Positions 43,729 to 54,115 of a stretch of 64,000 nt of DNA are shown here, in pieces. The notes under the pieces were generated by a model that was given only the letters and a program-made list of their open reading frames with translations, ran no database searches and was not told where the DNA came from. A program made the translations under genes and the position numbers. The first letter of the stretch is position 1; each line of letters opens with the position of its first letter. The stretch is from Azorinus chamasolen (taxonomy: Eukaryota > Mollusca > Bivalvia > Cardiida > Solecurtidae): assembly GCA_963576725.1 (NCBI GenBank), contig OY755239.1, positions 58,249,453-58,313,452 on the forward strand. Reading direction: 5' to 3'.

Positions 43729-43906
43729 CAGAAACTCCCTTTTAGCTAAAGCTAAGTCTTTCAGGCAGGTGGTAGCTTAATGCAAGACGAAAGTGATATC
43801 GAAAGTTCATGTCGGAGCTTTCGGTATTACGTTCACCCTGGATAGAAAGCACTAGACTTTGAAAACATCTATCTTTAATGTACATTATGTGTTCGATTTA
43901 GGGCAA
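43729..43906. mobile_element. P1 MITE, decayed
   Basis: CAGAAACTCCCTTTTAGC, core CAGGTGGTAGCTTAATGCAA, tip AAAGTTCATGTCGGAGCTTT, ending near TGTGTTCGATTTAG. Confidence 0.6.
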
Positions 43907-44458
43907 GGGGCGGGTATTGGATATGCTTACACCATTAATGTTCCGCTGAATTGAAAACAGTTAAAACAGTTTGAAACAATAACAATCTGTTATATAATTT
44001 AATGTAGCTTTTGCACGTTATACAAAACTGAATATACCTAATGTGGGAGATACGTTAGCAATTATTCAATATAAAATTATTTGATGTAACCCTTTGTGTA
44101 AGGTATTGTGAAGCTTGACTCTGCCGTCAATGAATATGTTTGGAAACAAAAAAACAGCAACTTCCGAGTATTGCTGAGTATTGTTATCATAGCAAACAAT
44201 TAAGGCTCATACATGTATAGGATATCTCTGATCTAGACCTACCGTATTTACAAGTGACTGCTACATTTGTTTAGCGCATATAAAGACTTTATGATTATAA
44301 TGATATACATGTACAACATTTATTGAATAGTCTAAGACAATGAACTTAAGCGAGAAATTACATCAGCAAACATGAATCAGTAACTATGTCCAAACTTTGT
44401 CACTTCATTACCCTAGTTTTCCAAAACACGGACAACAGCTTAACACGAACCAAACTAA
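43907..44458. other. No gene; faint hairpin scrap
   Basis: AGCAAACAATTAAGGCTC near 44191 may be an old TTAA-class hairpin. Nothing else. Confidence 0.35.
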
Positions 44459-44664
44459 AGAAACTAAAACCTCGCTAATACTCTCACATAAGTATCACTA
44501 CCGGTCTTTAAGACAGATGGCAGCTTGATGATAATTGGTAGTCATGCGGAATGCTCCTCTGGGAGCTTTCTGCATGACGTCCATCCTGCATTAAGCAACC
44601 ACCGGCCTATAAAGTTCTTTTATCTTCCTTACTAAAAGTTCGGATTAGCAAGATGATAGTTCTG
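44459..44664. mobile_element. P1 MITE, decayed ends
   Basis: AAACTAAAACCTCGCTAATA, GACAGATGGCAGCTTGATG, tip TGCTCCTCTGGGAGC, TGCATTAAGCAACCACC and GTTCGGATTAGC. Confidence 0.68.
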
Positions 44665-44789
44665 TTGAAAAAACACTAACCTCACATCTTCAAATCGAAT
44701 TGATCTCTCACGAGAAGCTGATTAAACAAAGACAGAAAACAAGTCCTAGTAATTCAGATGTAGTCCAAAGTCAATAAAATGCCATTTCC

Positions 44790-44985
44790 TAAATGAAAAA
44801 ATCGTATTATTCGTATCTGTTTATTATTTATAATTATGTGAATGCTTAGCAATGGCACAGACTCTAGAATCAGAAATATAGTGTTCAACATACGCTGATC
44901 ATGCGGCTCCTATAGTGTCCGCCTGTCCCGGGTGGTATCTGTTTGTAAAGGTCTGAAAGAACTCATCTATTAGTTAAATGGTTCA
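44790..44985 (-). mobile_element. T2 MITE, degenerate, reverse
   Basis: AATGGCACAGACTCTAGAATC, then GCTGATCATGCGGCTCCTAT, GTCCGCCTGTCCCGGGTGG, TTGTAAAGGTCTGAAAG. Confidence 0.55.
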
Positions 44986-45141
44986 TGATCAGTTGCTTAA
45001 ATATAGACTCCAATGAAACTATAAATATATCAGAATTGGTGTATGTTAAATGTACCAGTACATAACATACTATTGCAGGAGAACTTGTGTGGTTTCTTCA
45101 TCAATAATAGTGTCTTTCACTTTCAGCAGATTTTATTGGTA

Positions 45142-45466
45142 CAGTGAACCCTCGTTATACCGGCATTCGTTACAATGGCACCCTCGTTATACGAGCAATA
45201 TGCATTGAAACAAAATAACCGTTAACTCTTTGAAACATCCACTGAATAAATAGGCGCAATGCCAATAGCACAGGTAATTGCTTAATGCAGAACACAAGAA
45301 GTGCAAAAAGCTCCCTAAGGGTGCTTTTTGCATTTCTTGTGCTCTGCATTAAGCGTTCGCCTGTAGGCATATGGTTCCTTCCATATTTAAACTCGTTATA
45401 ACAGCAACCTCGTTATACCAGCACACTGTCTGGAAACAAACACCTCCGTTGTAATGAGGGTTCACT
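45142..45466. mobile_element. P4 MITE, complete
   Basis: CAGTGAACCCTCGTTATACC to GTAATGAGGGTTCACTG, TA both sides, 325 bp. Core AATTGCTTAATGCAGAACAC, tip AAAAGCTCCCTAAGGGTGCT. It has one copy of the unit that is tandemly amplified at 16800. Confidence 0.9.
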
Positions 45467-45476
45467 GTAATATAGA

Positions 45477-45560
45477 ACCACCGTTTAAGCGGTATGGCCC
45501 CAGATGACACGTCGGGAAAATCGACATCTCGTGAGGACCCAAACCGTATCAAACTGTGAT
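45477..45560. mobile_element. T4-like hairpin fragment
   Basis: CGGTATGGCCCCAGATGACA, CGTCGGGAAAATCGAC, CGTGAGGACCCAAACCG. No TTAA ends. Confidence 0.45.
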
Positions 45561-46528
45561 TATATTATTAACAGAAAAAATATATAACAAAACAGAGAAA
45601 AAAGAGAAAAGTATATAAATGTTTCTGAAGACGGCATCTTTTGGCGATGACAATACGTGGCAGAAAAGTAGCTAAAGGAGACGGCTGATGAGTTCATAAC
45701 TGCAGTGATGCAGAAAATGTTTTGCAATATTTCGATATTAAGATAGCCTCTTCCGTATATACATAAAGTAATGCATCCTTTGACTGGCTGCGCAAGAGAA
45801 GTTTCACTGTATTGAATAAAACATATTAACCCTTTGGAGATAAGGACGCCTCGGGGTAATTTTGTTACTGTCAGTTTTAATATTATTTATCATCTGAACA
45901 TGCACCTGCGTAAAAATAGCCCCGTGATGGGAATATATTGCCTTTATCGGAAATCTAGAGGATGTAATTCTATGACAGCTTGTAACACTCACTGGTTGAT
46001 AGTAAAGGAACTTATTTGAATGATTTTAAATTAGTATGTAAGCTAAGCCCTTGTCACAATTAATCTACAACTGTGTTTATCGTACGATTTTTGTGGGGAC
46101 ATTGTAGACTGACGTATGTTTGTAAAGAGAAGGGCTCCAGGTTTGTTCACATATAAAATATATGTTGTTCGCCTACTATGAGAACACCATAAAGACTGTT
46201 GAAGCCTAATCGCAGTCGCATAAGACGCATACGTCGCAAGATAATACAGTGGTGTGGTGCTTGGTTGTCGGGCTACATATACACTCGCCCGACTGTTACA
46301 AGACTACCATTCACTCATCATGTGCATGTGCTACGACAAGCTCGAGTTTATAAGGACGACTACTTCAGATTGCCAACATTATAATTCGAAATTTGTAAAT
46401 GCATTATAATTAAAATGTAGGACATTGTAGGGTCATCAGTCATTACAATGGCAGTTTCCGCCGGGCAACTCACGAATTCATGTCACATCAACAACTATCC
46501 TGCTAGTTACAGTCGTACAAATGTGATG
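45561..46528. other. No gene recognised
   Basis: An A-rich patch at 45575-45615. A 61-codon frame at 46199-46384 is Arg-rich with no known motif. Confidence 0.35.
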
Positions 46529-46675
46529 CTGTAAAACCTCTCTATGACGGCCACTAAATTGTGTCAATTAGATGGCATTTAGGACAGATTGCTGCTTAAA
46601 GCAAGGTACAAGTAAAACAGAACGCTGCAATAGGAGTCTTTTTTTGCTCTGCATTAAAACCCACCTGATTTTAAA
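46529..46675. mobile_element. P2 MITE, right end lost
   Basis: CTGTAAAACCTCTCTATGAC at left, core GCTTAAAGCAAGGTACAAG, tip CGCTGCAATAGGAG, then decays. It abuts the next P element with a shared TA. Confidence 0.75.
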
Positions 46676-46677
46676 TA

Positions 46678-46881
46678 CAGTAATACCTCTCTGTAACGGT
46701 CACTAAATTGTGTTAATTAGTTGGTATTTAGGGCAGGTGGCTGCTTAAAGCAAGGGGAAAGTTAAACAGAACGCTCCTAGAGGAGCATTCTACATAACGT
46801 TCGTCCTGCATTAAGTGGCCACCTGCTTATAAAAGCAGAAATGTTTATCCATCAAGTGGTCGCATTAGAGGGGTTCTACTG
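46678..46881. mobile_element. P2/P3 chimeric MITE
   Basis: The left half is P2 (CAGTAATACCTCTCTGTAAC, GCTTAAAGCAAGGGGAAAG, AACAGAACGCTCCTAG). The right half is P3 (ATAACGTTCGTCCTGCATTA, AAGTGGTCGCATTAGAGGGG, TTCTACTG). The switch is at the hairpin tip CTCCTAGAGGAG. TA both sides, 204 bp. Confidence 0.9.
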
Positions 46882-47045
46882 TAGTTACATACACTCTACT
46901 ACCAACGAAAGAGAAACTATATATATTAGCTTGCACTTCATTTTGTGCATCCATTGTTAATGTAGACTTTCGTGTGTCATTTCCTTACTTCTTGTCTGAC
47001 TTTTTTTCTATTGTTGATGCTATGGGCGAGTCTGTGATTACCTGT

Positions 47046-47116
47046 TACAAACAGTTTGGATCCAGATGAGACTCTGAGTATCTTGACATTTTGTCAGGAT
47101 CGAAACTGTTTGACAG
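47046..47116. mobile_element. T4 hairpin fragment
   Basis: ACAAACAGTTTGGATCCAGA / TTGTCAGGATCGAAACTGTT. Ends not found. Confidence 0.55.
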
Positions 47117-47196
47117 AATACTTACGTTTTGTTAAGAATACATTGTATGCAGTCGAAATTCATTTGACGTCAGGCGAGTTAATTGTCTTAATTATA

Positions 47197-47378
47197 CAGT
47201 AAAAACCTGATACTACGAAAATTTAGTAATGAAAACATTACAGGTGGCTACATTATGTAGGGTGAAAGTCATGCAGAAAGCTCTTTCTGCATGACCTCCA
47301 CCTTGCATTAAGCTGCAACCTGTGTTAAAAATCAGAAATGGTACGTATTTGAGTGTTCGAATAATCGAGTTTCATCTG
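47197..47378. mobile_element. P1 MITE, hairpin tip removed
   Basis: CAGTAAAAACCTGATACTAC to AATCGAGTTTCATCTG, TA both sides, 182 bp. The tip is GCAGAAAGCTCTTTCTGC: the usual CTAGAGGAG centre is gone but the arms still match. Confidence 0.87.
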
Positions 47379-47380
47379 TA

Positions 47381-47717
47381 TTAATAAACACCTCAGTAAT
47401 ACAACATAATGATAAATAAGTGTTTTAACCCTTGTCTTGCTATTCACGTCAATATACCTACCTGTAAATAGTGAAGACCCAGATGAGACAGCTCCTGCAG
47501 GAGCTGTCTCATCAGGGTCTGCACTATTTACAAGTTGATTGTGCAACCAGTGCACTCCAGAACAGTGATTGCACAGCGAAATACTTGTACACAGTGAAGA
47601 TATATGTAATTATACAACAGGACATCGGTAAAGAAGGAGAAATGTATTTTAGAATTCAGCAAGAGAAGGGTTAATAAACACCTCAGTAATACTACATAAT
47701 GATACATAAGTGTTTTA
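47381..47717. repeat. 44-bp direct repeats around T3
   Basis: TTAATAAACACCTCAGTAAT begins at 47381 and again at 47671. About 44 bases after each start match with only a few differences. The T3 copy lies exactly between them. Confidence 0.85.
47425..47674 (-). mobile_element. T3 MITE, complete, reverse
   Basis: TTAACCCTTGTCTTGC to CAGCAAGAGAAGGGTTAA, 250 bp. Intact hairpin GATGAGACAGCTCCTGCAGG and mirror; arm mismatches GAAGACCCAGAT against ATCAGGGTCTGC. Confidence 0.92.
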
Positions 47718-48278
47718 TTGTGTTTACTAGCTTCAACTGTCAGACATAATAATTGAATTCGACGCAGTCTTTTAGCTCGTTATACAATGAACTCTTTCTA
47801 TAATCGGTGTCTGGCCCAGTGTGTATCTTACCAGGACCGGTTATTAATAATAATGCTTTTATCAAATTGTACAATGACCAAGACAGCAAGTTCCGTAGAC
47901 CTTTGCTTCAGTCATGATTTGCTAATAGTTTCCCATCGACGCTATTAGGCTATTAGGCAAACGATACTCGTGAACCAGGAACCAGACAGCAGACACATAT
48001 AATGAGCGTAGGTGCTTTCATTTGGAAATCAGTCTTGCGAGCGTACCCTTGCAGGATATACTTAGCGAATACAGGCACATTGTTACATGATATAAATTAT
48101 ACGAATTTACTGGCTTAAACTGAAAACAATAAATAAATAATGGTGATTGGACAATCTGTATCGAGGAAACTTTTAAAACAACCGTGTCCCTTGTGACATA
48201 AGTGTACCATCCAGACAGAACAAAATGTACATGTATTAAAATTGGCCGTGTTCGTCTCCTCATTAATTACACAATTAG
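47718..48278. other. No feature seen
   Basis: No gene or MITE recognised. Confidence 0.35.
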
Positions 48279-48431
48279 TCAGGCCCCGAGTTTATAAAAC
48301 TTCTGAATCTGAGTCTGAGTTCAGTCTCATGATTGTGCCTGGTAATAGTTTGTGCTTGCTAACAATCTAACGAATTAGGTACTTGAGAATGACTCAGACT
48401 CAAGGAAATACTTTTTTAACCCCGAACCCTG
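48279..48431. mobile_element. F element
   Basis: Inverted repeat: AGGCCCCGAGTTTATAAAAC and CTGAATCTGAGTCTGAG at left, GAATGACTCAGACTCAAGG and TTTTTTAACCCCGAACCCTG at right. About 153 bp. Related fragments lie near 18215 and 20500. Class unknown. Confidence 0.6.
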
Positions 48432-48547
48432 TTCAATTAGATACTAAATCGTTTGAGATTTACAACTTGATTAAGTATTGTAAAACGTTCCGGTTTTGTG
48501 GAATATCCTAAATGCTTTCGCTTGATTCTTATTACAGTTTTCATATA

Positions 48548-48750
48548 CAGTAAATACATCTAAATCGGAATTCTAGAAGAGAAGAATTTATATACTTTTA
48601 GACAGGTGGCTGTTTAGTGAAGGATGAAAGGCATGCAGAAAGCTCCTAGAGGAGCTTTCTGCATGACTTTCACCCTGCATTAAACTGCCACCTGTCTCCA
48701 AGACCTATGTTTATCTTAAATTTAACAGCCAGTTTAGGGAGTGTTTACTG
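48548..48750. mobile_element. P1 MITE, complete
   Basis: CAGTAAATACATCTAAATC to GTTTAGGGAGTGTTTACTG, TA both sides, 203 bp. Hairpin CATGCAGAAAGCTCCTAGAG and mirror. Confidence 0.9.
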
Positions 48751-48985
48751 TACACAATAGCTGTGTCGTTGATCTAGGTTAATCGAACCGGAAGAAGTCA
48801 ATATTGTACCAGATCTACATTTGAGTATTTGTTTTCAAGCCGGGTATGGGTTTATATACAGTTAATCATACATGCTAACCAAATTTAAAATAAATATACT
48901 TATGTCATTCTTCATGTAATGAAATTTCTTTTCATCGTATAATCTTCATTTCTAATATTTTCTTCTTCCTCTCAAATTAGGCTGT

Positions 48986-49104
48986 TTAACCAGTTAAACA
49001 TGCAAGTTTTGTTTTCTAAAATGACACACAGTGCAGACCCATGGATGTCTTGGCACTGTTTGCAAAGGTTGTTAGTGATTCGTTTCCCGCATTGAAAGGC
49101 ATAA
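48986..49104 (+). mobile_element. T6 MITE, short
   Basis: TTAACCAGTTAAACATGC, ACACAGTGCAGACCCATGG, CTTGGCACTGTTTGCAAAGG and GATTCGTTTCCCGCATTG, as in T6 at 31447. The hairpin is mostly deleted. Confidence 0.6.
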
Positions 49105-49302
49105 ATACGGACGTGATGTTAACTTCGCTTTTTATTCAGTACAATACGCGAGGTTTTGTCTTGTGTGTTTAATAACTGGGAAATTTGGTTGACAACAAAC
49201 ACTACTGTCTGCACCAAATACTAATGACTTTAACTCGTATTCCGCTATAGTCTGCTCAACCTCTTACTATATTCCACTTCGCTCAAGTCTTCGAAAAACT
49301 AT

Positions 49303-49423
49303 TAACACAACGTCAAACAGCTTATATACTGGAAACGCTGGATGTATCGGTGTCTCGTCGGGATCCAAGCTGTTTGAAATCGCAAGTCATGTTGCACATA
49401 GCAGGATAAAGATTACTAACTTC
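49303..49423. mobile_element. T4 MITE
   Basis: CAACGTCAAACAGCTTATAT, CGGTGTCTCGTCGGGATCC, AAGCTGTTTGAAATCGCAAG and AGCAGGATAAAGATTA. The left end is unclear. Confidence 0.6.
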
Positions 49424-49469
49424 CTGATAAGTATACATTCCGTAATTGTAATTTAACAAATACTCTCTC

Positions 49470-49667
49470 AGAGCAACAGATAAACGTACGTAAGTATAAC
49501 TAAACACGTCATATCTCCACCAAACACTATGTTGTGAACACTATTTAGAATCGTGTCTTTGAGACGATTCTAAAGAGCGTTCACAACGTAGGTTTTGGTG
49601 GAGAAATAAAGAAGTTATGCTTGAAAATGTTATAATTAAGGTATCGTATCTGGACCTCTACTCTCTG
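49470..49667. mobile_element. H MITE, complete
   Basis: CAGAGCAACAGATAAACG to CCTCTACTCTCTG, about 198 bp. Hairpin ATATCTCCACCAAACACTAT to TTTTGGTGGAGAAATA. Confidence 0.78.
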
Positions 49668-50379
49668 GTTTCGGTAGATGCTGTTTTCAATAACGTTTGT
49701 TAGATTAAGATGTAAAACACGTTGACTTGCTCGTCCTTACATTCTTCATCGGCTGCCAACTGCATATCAGTAGGAATGCTGTTTCGGTTTATCGCCTTTA
49801 TGTTTTGATTGAGAAATGACGCTATCCTGACTGACCCTGTCTTCTACAATAATTACCTGCCACTCAAAACCTCCAATGTTTTAAATCTTAAATGGAACTT
49901 CCCCATGAAAGCTCCAGGCAATCAACAAGGTTAAACAGATACACGCATTAGCGTTGTTTATTTTTTTAAATAACAATTGAAATGATAATCGCTGAACTAT
50001 ATCGGAACCACAATCCTTATGAACACAGCTCCGTCATTGAATTCCCATTTGTCTCCAAATACTATGCCCGTCTCTTGTTATAAGCAAACTGTTTTCATTT
50101 TATATAAATTGCGTTTTCTTTCGTTGATTGGTCTTTATCACAAGTTCAGCTATATTGGACTAACTTCCCCTCATTTCTGAAACTTTTGGCATAATTTCAC
50201 TAATAGATGTGTGTGGCTGTTACATTGTAATTCATAATTAATAAGAATATAAACTGATGGTTTCAGTGCAGTGTAGAAATATTCTGAATCTCTTGAAGGT
50301 TGGTTAGCATTTCAATTGTTGGCAATATATTAGAGCTTTGCAATGTTTTGTTGGAAATAAAAGCAAAATCCATTAAGTA
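49668..50379. other. No feature seen
   Basis: No gene or MITE recognised. Confidence 0.35.
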
Positions 50380-50530
50380 CAGTAAAGCCCCGCTAATGCG
50401 ACCACATGAAAGAGGTATAATTCAGGGTGCGAGCTTTCTGAATTACTTTTTTTCCTGCATTAAGCAACCACCTGCTTATAAAGACATCCATGTTTATTCA
50501 TTAAGTTGTCGCATTAGAGGGGTTCTACTG
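50380..50530. mobile_element. P3 MITE, hairpin tip deleted
   Basis: CAGTAAAGCCCCGCTAATGC to GCATTAGAGGGGTTCTACTG, 151 bp. The sequence jumps from TTCAGGGTGC to GAGCTTTCTGAATTAC, so the left arm is missing. Confidence 0.86.
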
Positions 50531-51027
50531 GAATATATTTGTTACTTATCGTTTAATGTTAATAGCATGATTGGTGCATTTATCTATTAAAACGCATTAA
50601 TGTCACAATATTATGCAGTATAAACTCTGAATTAATGTTTTATTCGAATATGTTGTTATGGAAACACACCATGGTCCGTATAACTGATTATTAGCATCAG
50701 TTAATCCATTATTTAGTGGCGACCATGCAAAATTGCTTGCGAAAACAATTTGGTTGTAGGTGTGTGTTGTGATTCCAATGCACCGAAGTTACAATACAAT
50801 GGAATGCCAGAACCATTAACACTCAGGAACGGAAATCTGTCTCACAACGTGCACATGTGCTGACGATAATTCATCGTGAATACCAGCCAAAATGGGAGTG
50901 TATAAACCGGTTATACACGAAAAGCCACCAAAGTGGATATTGCAGTCAGGCATACCTGGCTGTACAGACGTTAACATGGAATAGTCATAGGGAACAGCGA
51001 GAACTTAAAAACATAAAGGGTTAACGT
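50531..51027. other. No gene; near-palindrome
   Basis: GTGTATAAACCGGTTATACAC-like near-palindrome at 50908-50928. No gene. Confidence 0.35.
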
Positions 51028-51103
51028 AAATAGGCAGGTAGCTTAATCCATTTAGAACATTATTGCTTTTGCTTTGCGAAAATCAGCCACTTACCTTTAA
51101 ACA
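51028..51103. mobile_element. P core scrap
   Basis: GGCAGGTAGCTTAATCCATT, then CAGCCACTTACC. Both termini are lost. Confidence 0.45.
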
Positions 51104-51106
51104 TAC

Positions 51107-51265
51107 AGCAGTACCTGCCTAACAACATTGTAATGAATAAGCATGGATGTCCATAAGAGTAGGTGGTTGCTTTGTGCAGGACCAAAGCAATGCGGAAAGC
51201 TTTTATAGGAGTTTTATGTACAACGTTCCCTCTGTATTAAGCGACAAACTGTCTTAAAACACCAT
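51107..51265. mobile_element. P6 MITE, decayed
   Basis: CAGCAGTACCTGCCTAAC, core GTAGGTGGTTGCTTTGTGC, tip AAAGCTTTTATAGGAGTTTT, TATTAAGCGACAAACTGTC. The right terminus is lost. Confidence 0.55.
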
Positions 51266-51290
51266 GATAGACATATTTTGCATGGGCGCT

Positions 51291-51495
51291 CAGAGTTACA
51301 GATAATGGTGCATACCCAAACACTAAAATCGTTATTTCCCCACCTAGCCCTATACTTTGACCACTTTTTAGAATCTTTAGAGTCTTTTCGAGACGATTCT
51401 AAAGAGTGGTCACAGTATAGGGTTTGGTGGAGAAATAAAGGAGTTATTCTTGAAAATGTTTTCATTCAAACATCTTATCTGGACCCCTTGCGCTG
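51291..51495. mobile_element. H MITE, complete
   Basis: CAGAGTTACAGATAATGGTG to TCTTATCTGGACCCCTTGC and GCTG, 205 bp. Hairpin TTCCCCACCTAGCCCTATAC to TATAGGGTTTGGTGGAGAA, arms about 45 bp. Confidence 0.82.
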
Positions 51496-51829
51496 TAGAT
51501 TAGTTTTACTAATATTTATTCAGTACATGACCACTGTGCATAGGTTCATCTATGTTGACTACATTGTCACAGTCAGAAAAAACAACAACATCTTAACCTA
51601 CATTTAAGTCCTAGGTGTAACACTACATACGAAGCCAGACAAATCCCCACGAAGCTACAGCTCCAAAGCAACAGGAATATAAAATATTATTAGTTTAACA
51701 AGAACTAGGTATAACATCATTAGTCGTCTGCGATAGACGGGAAACGGTACTTTCTACAGTATGGTATTCATTTTGTCACGCGACGGTACTGGAGGATTGA
51801 CTTTGAACCACCATATTAAAATCCTATAA

Positions 51830-52030
51830 TTCAGCCTTTAAAATACTTGAACCGAGTATATGCGACACTTGAAAACAGTGTATACATATATCATATGGCT
51901 CCTAGAGGAGCCCTCTGATCCGGATCTGCACTGTTTGTCATAAAATAATTTTCTTAAGTGATAAAGTTTGACACGTGTTTTATTAATGTTATATTCCTAT
52001 TACATACAGAAACTTGCAATGCTAAGGACC
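51830..52030. mobile_element. T8 MITE, ends uncertain
   Basis: GAAAACAGTGTATACATAT, hairpin GGCTCCTAGAGGAGCC, TCTGATCCGGATCTGCACTG, TTTGTCATAAAATAATTTTC. It resembles its neighbour at 52077. Confidence 0.5.
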
Positions 52031-52076
52031 AGTGCAACTTATCGAAACTCGTACCCCAAGAAGAAATATATTGAAC

Positions 52077-52273
52077 TTAACCCTTCCAATGCAGAATCGA
52101 GTATATATAAGACATAAAGTAGACTCGTATCAAAGGGCTTCAAGGGAGACCATTGATCAGACTCTGTACAGTTTGTTATAAATATCATGTTCTTCCATGA
52201 TAAACCTTGAAATATTTCTAACTAATCAATATTCTGAAAGGAAGGAGTAAAATCTAATTATCTAAGAGGTTAA
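52077..52273. mobile_element. T8 MITE
   Basis: TTAACCCTTCCAATGCAG to TATCTAAGAGGTTAA, 197 bp. Decayed hairpin AGACTCGTATCAAAGGGC / ATTGATCAGACTCTGTACAG. Confidence 0.65.
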
Positions 52274-52316
52274 AAGTTAAAACATTATGGATGATTGGAG
52301 ACGTATTATCTACATA

Positions 52317-52480
52317 CAGTAGTACATGTCTTAATTATGTGTCTGTTAGGCAGGTGATAGTTTAATGCAGGTCAAACATCATGCAGAAAGCTCTTATAGG
52401 AGCTCTAGATGAAGCAACCACCTGCTTTCTAAAGCTCCTATGTTCAGTAAACGAATGACCACTTATGACAGGTTGTACTG
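52317..52480. mobile_element. P6 MITE
   Basis: CAGTAGTACATGTCTTAA to TATGACAGGTTGTACTG, TA both sides, 164 bp. Core GTGATAGTTTAATGCAGG, tip AAAGCTCTTATAGGAGCT, GCAACCACCTGC. Confidence 0.8.
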
Positions 52481-52519
52481 TAAACTTTACGTTTCCAATT
52501 GCACGATGTAAGTTGCTAT

Positions 52520-52612
52520 GTGAAGCTATTGACCGACTTGACGGATTGGATCCTGGTTAAACGCCGGGTTACTCTAGGTCCAATCTAGTCGCAGATAGCC
52601 GGATAAAGGTTA
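52520..52612. mobile_element. T4 fragment
   Basis: CTTGACGGATTGGATCCTGG, AACGCCGGGTTACTC, GGTCCAATCTAGTCGCA, GCCGGATAAAGGTTAGG. Confidence 0.55.
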
Positions 52613-52835
52613 GGAAATTGCACAAATGATTCTTAACGTATGACATTGCATTTATTTTAGTTTGTAGATAGTGTTCATTTACAAAACGAATTATTTTCTA
52701 TAAATCCCATAGATACAGATGTATATCCCTTGATGTACAATACATCTTAACCTTTTTGTATTTAGTAAATATTAGACATTTTACCATACCTCTTCAAATA
52801 CCAACCAGTAAGAGACCAATGGTGCTTGTTGCAAT

Positions 52836-52890
52836 AAGCCGAATAACTCAGCGCCTCATCAGGATACAAACTGTTTGACACAACACTTAC
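52836..52890. mobile_element. T4 right hairpin arm
   Basis: AGCGCCTCATCAGGATACAA and ACTGTTTGACACAAC only. Confidence 0.45.
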
Positions 52891-53398
52891 CTTTTAGAGA
52901 AGACATTGAAGGAATGTCCACTCTGAAGCCTAAAACAGACAAAATTGTTTTCAAACAAAACTGTTAAGGCCTCAAAAAGTTTGGCATTGGAATACCCGTA
53001 TTACCTTCTGTTTTACAATAAAAGCAACAGATAGATACGGTAGCTACGTTTAGTATAATGTTCATGTCAGTAATACAATCGACATTATTTATTACCGACT
53101 GTCAAGTAGTATCAATGCAAATAGACCAAACGTGTCAATAGCAATTTTCCCCGACCATCTCAGGCGATAGGTTGAAATAATGCTATCACTTAACCTCGTT
53201 AAACATTGACCGAAACTGCCGCGTTGACCTACCATGGACAAATGTGTTCTCTCGTTATATGATATAACGAATATGTTGTACTAACTATAGTTAAACTGAG
53301 GAGAGACAGACCTATATCCTGGGAGAAGGGTGTCTATTGATGTCATATTCTGATGAACACACAGGGCGGAATGTATTGCACAATTGTTTTTATATGTA
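52891..53398. other. No feature seen
   Basis: No gene or MITE recognised. Confidence 0.35.
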
Positions 53399-53683
53399 CA
53401 GTAAAACTTCTCTAAACCACACGTCAAAATAAGTATCAAAACTGGTATTTCAGACAAGTGGCGGCTTAACCCTTCGCATGCTGAATTTTAAAATACATTT
53501 TTCCTTCTTTACCCATGCCCTGTTGTATAATTACATATATCTTCACTGTGTACATGTATTTCGCTGTGCAATCACTGCTGCGGAGTGCACTGGTTGCACA
53601 ATCCACTTATAAATAGTGCAGGTAGGTATATTGACGTGAATAGCAAGCGAAGGGTTAAGGTAGGTTGAAAGTCATGCAGAAAT
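53399..53683. mobile_element. P1 MITE split by a T3 insertion
   Basis: CAGTAAAACTTCTCTAAACC, CAGACAAGTGGCGGC and TTAA, then T3, then TTAAGGTAGGTTGAAAGTC and ATGCAGAAA. The rest of P1 is missing. Confidence 0.82.
53466..53658 (+). mobile_element. T3 MITE nested in P1, hairpin deleted
   Basis: TTAACCCTTCGCATGCTGAA to CAAGCGAAGGGTTAA, 193 bp. ATAAATAGTGCAGGTAGG shows the whole hairpin removed. TTAA is duplicated on both sides within the P1 core. Confidence 0.92.
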
Positions 53684-53873
53684 GTATCGTCGGCAGCATT
53701 ACAACAGGTATCAGCAACACGTTTAGAAAATGCAAAATACTTTAAGACATAAGAATGCAGTGTTTACCCTATTTGTCTCAAGACACATTTATGCAAATAG
53801 TTCAGATTCAGATCAAACGAGACCTGTATGAACAGTTTCATTATGTTTTGTAGTCTACTTATTATAACTCTTT

Positions 53874-54115
53874 CCCTAGTCTATATTTATTCCAAATTTC
53901 AATACTTACTGAATATTCATGGACAATAACTATAATGAAGTATGGAAGGTGGAACGTTGTAGCCACTTTAGAAAGTAAATACTGAAACATATTTTTCAAT
54001 TTCCATCAGCAAACAGAGCAGACCCTGATCTGACGACTCTTATAGGAGACATCTGATCTATGTCTACTATATTTGCAGAAACAGTAAAACACGTGTATAT
54101 GAAGGAAATGGTTAA
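53874..54115 (-). mobile_element. T2 MITE, reverse
   Basis: ATAACTCTTTCCCTAGTC to GAAGGAAATGGTTAA. Hairpin GCAGACCCTGATCTGACG / CATCTGATCTATGTCTAC, tip CTCTTATAGGAG. Confidence 0.82.
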
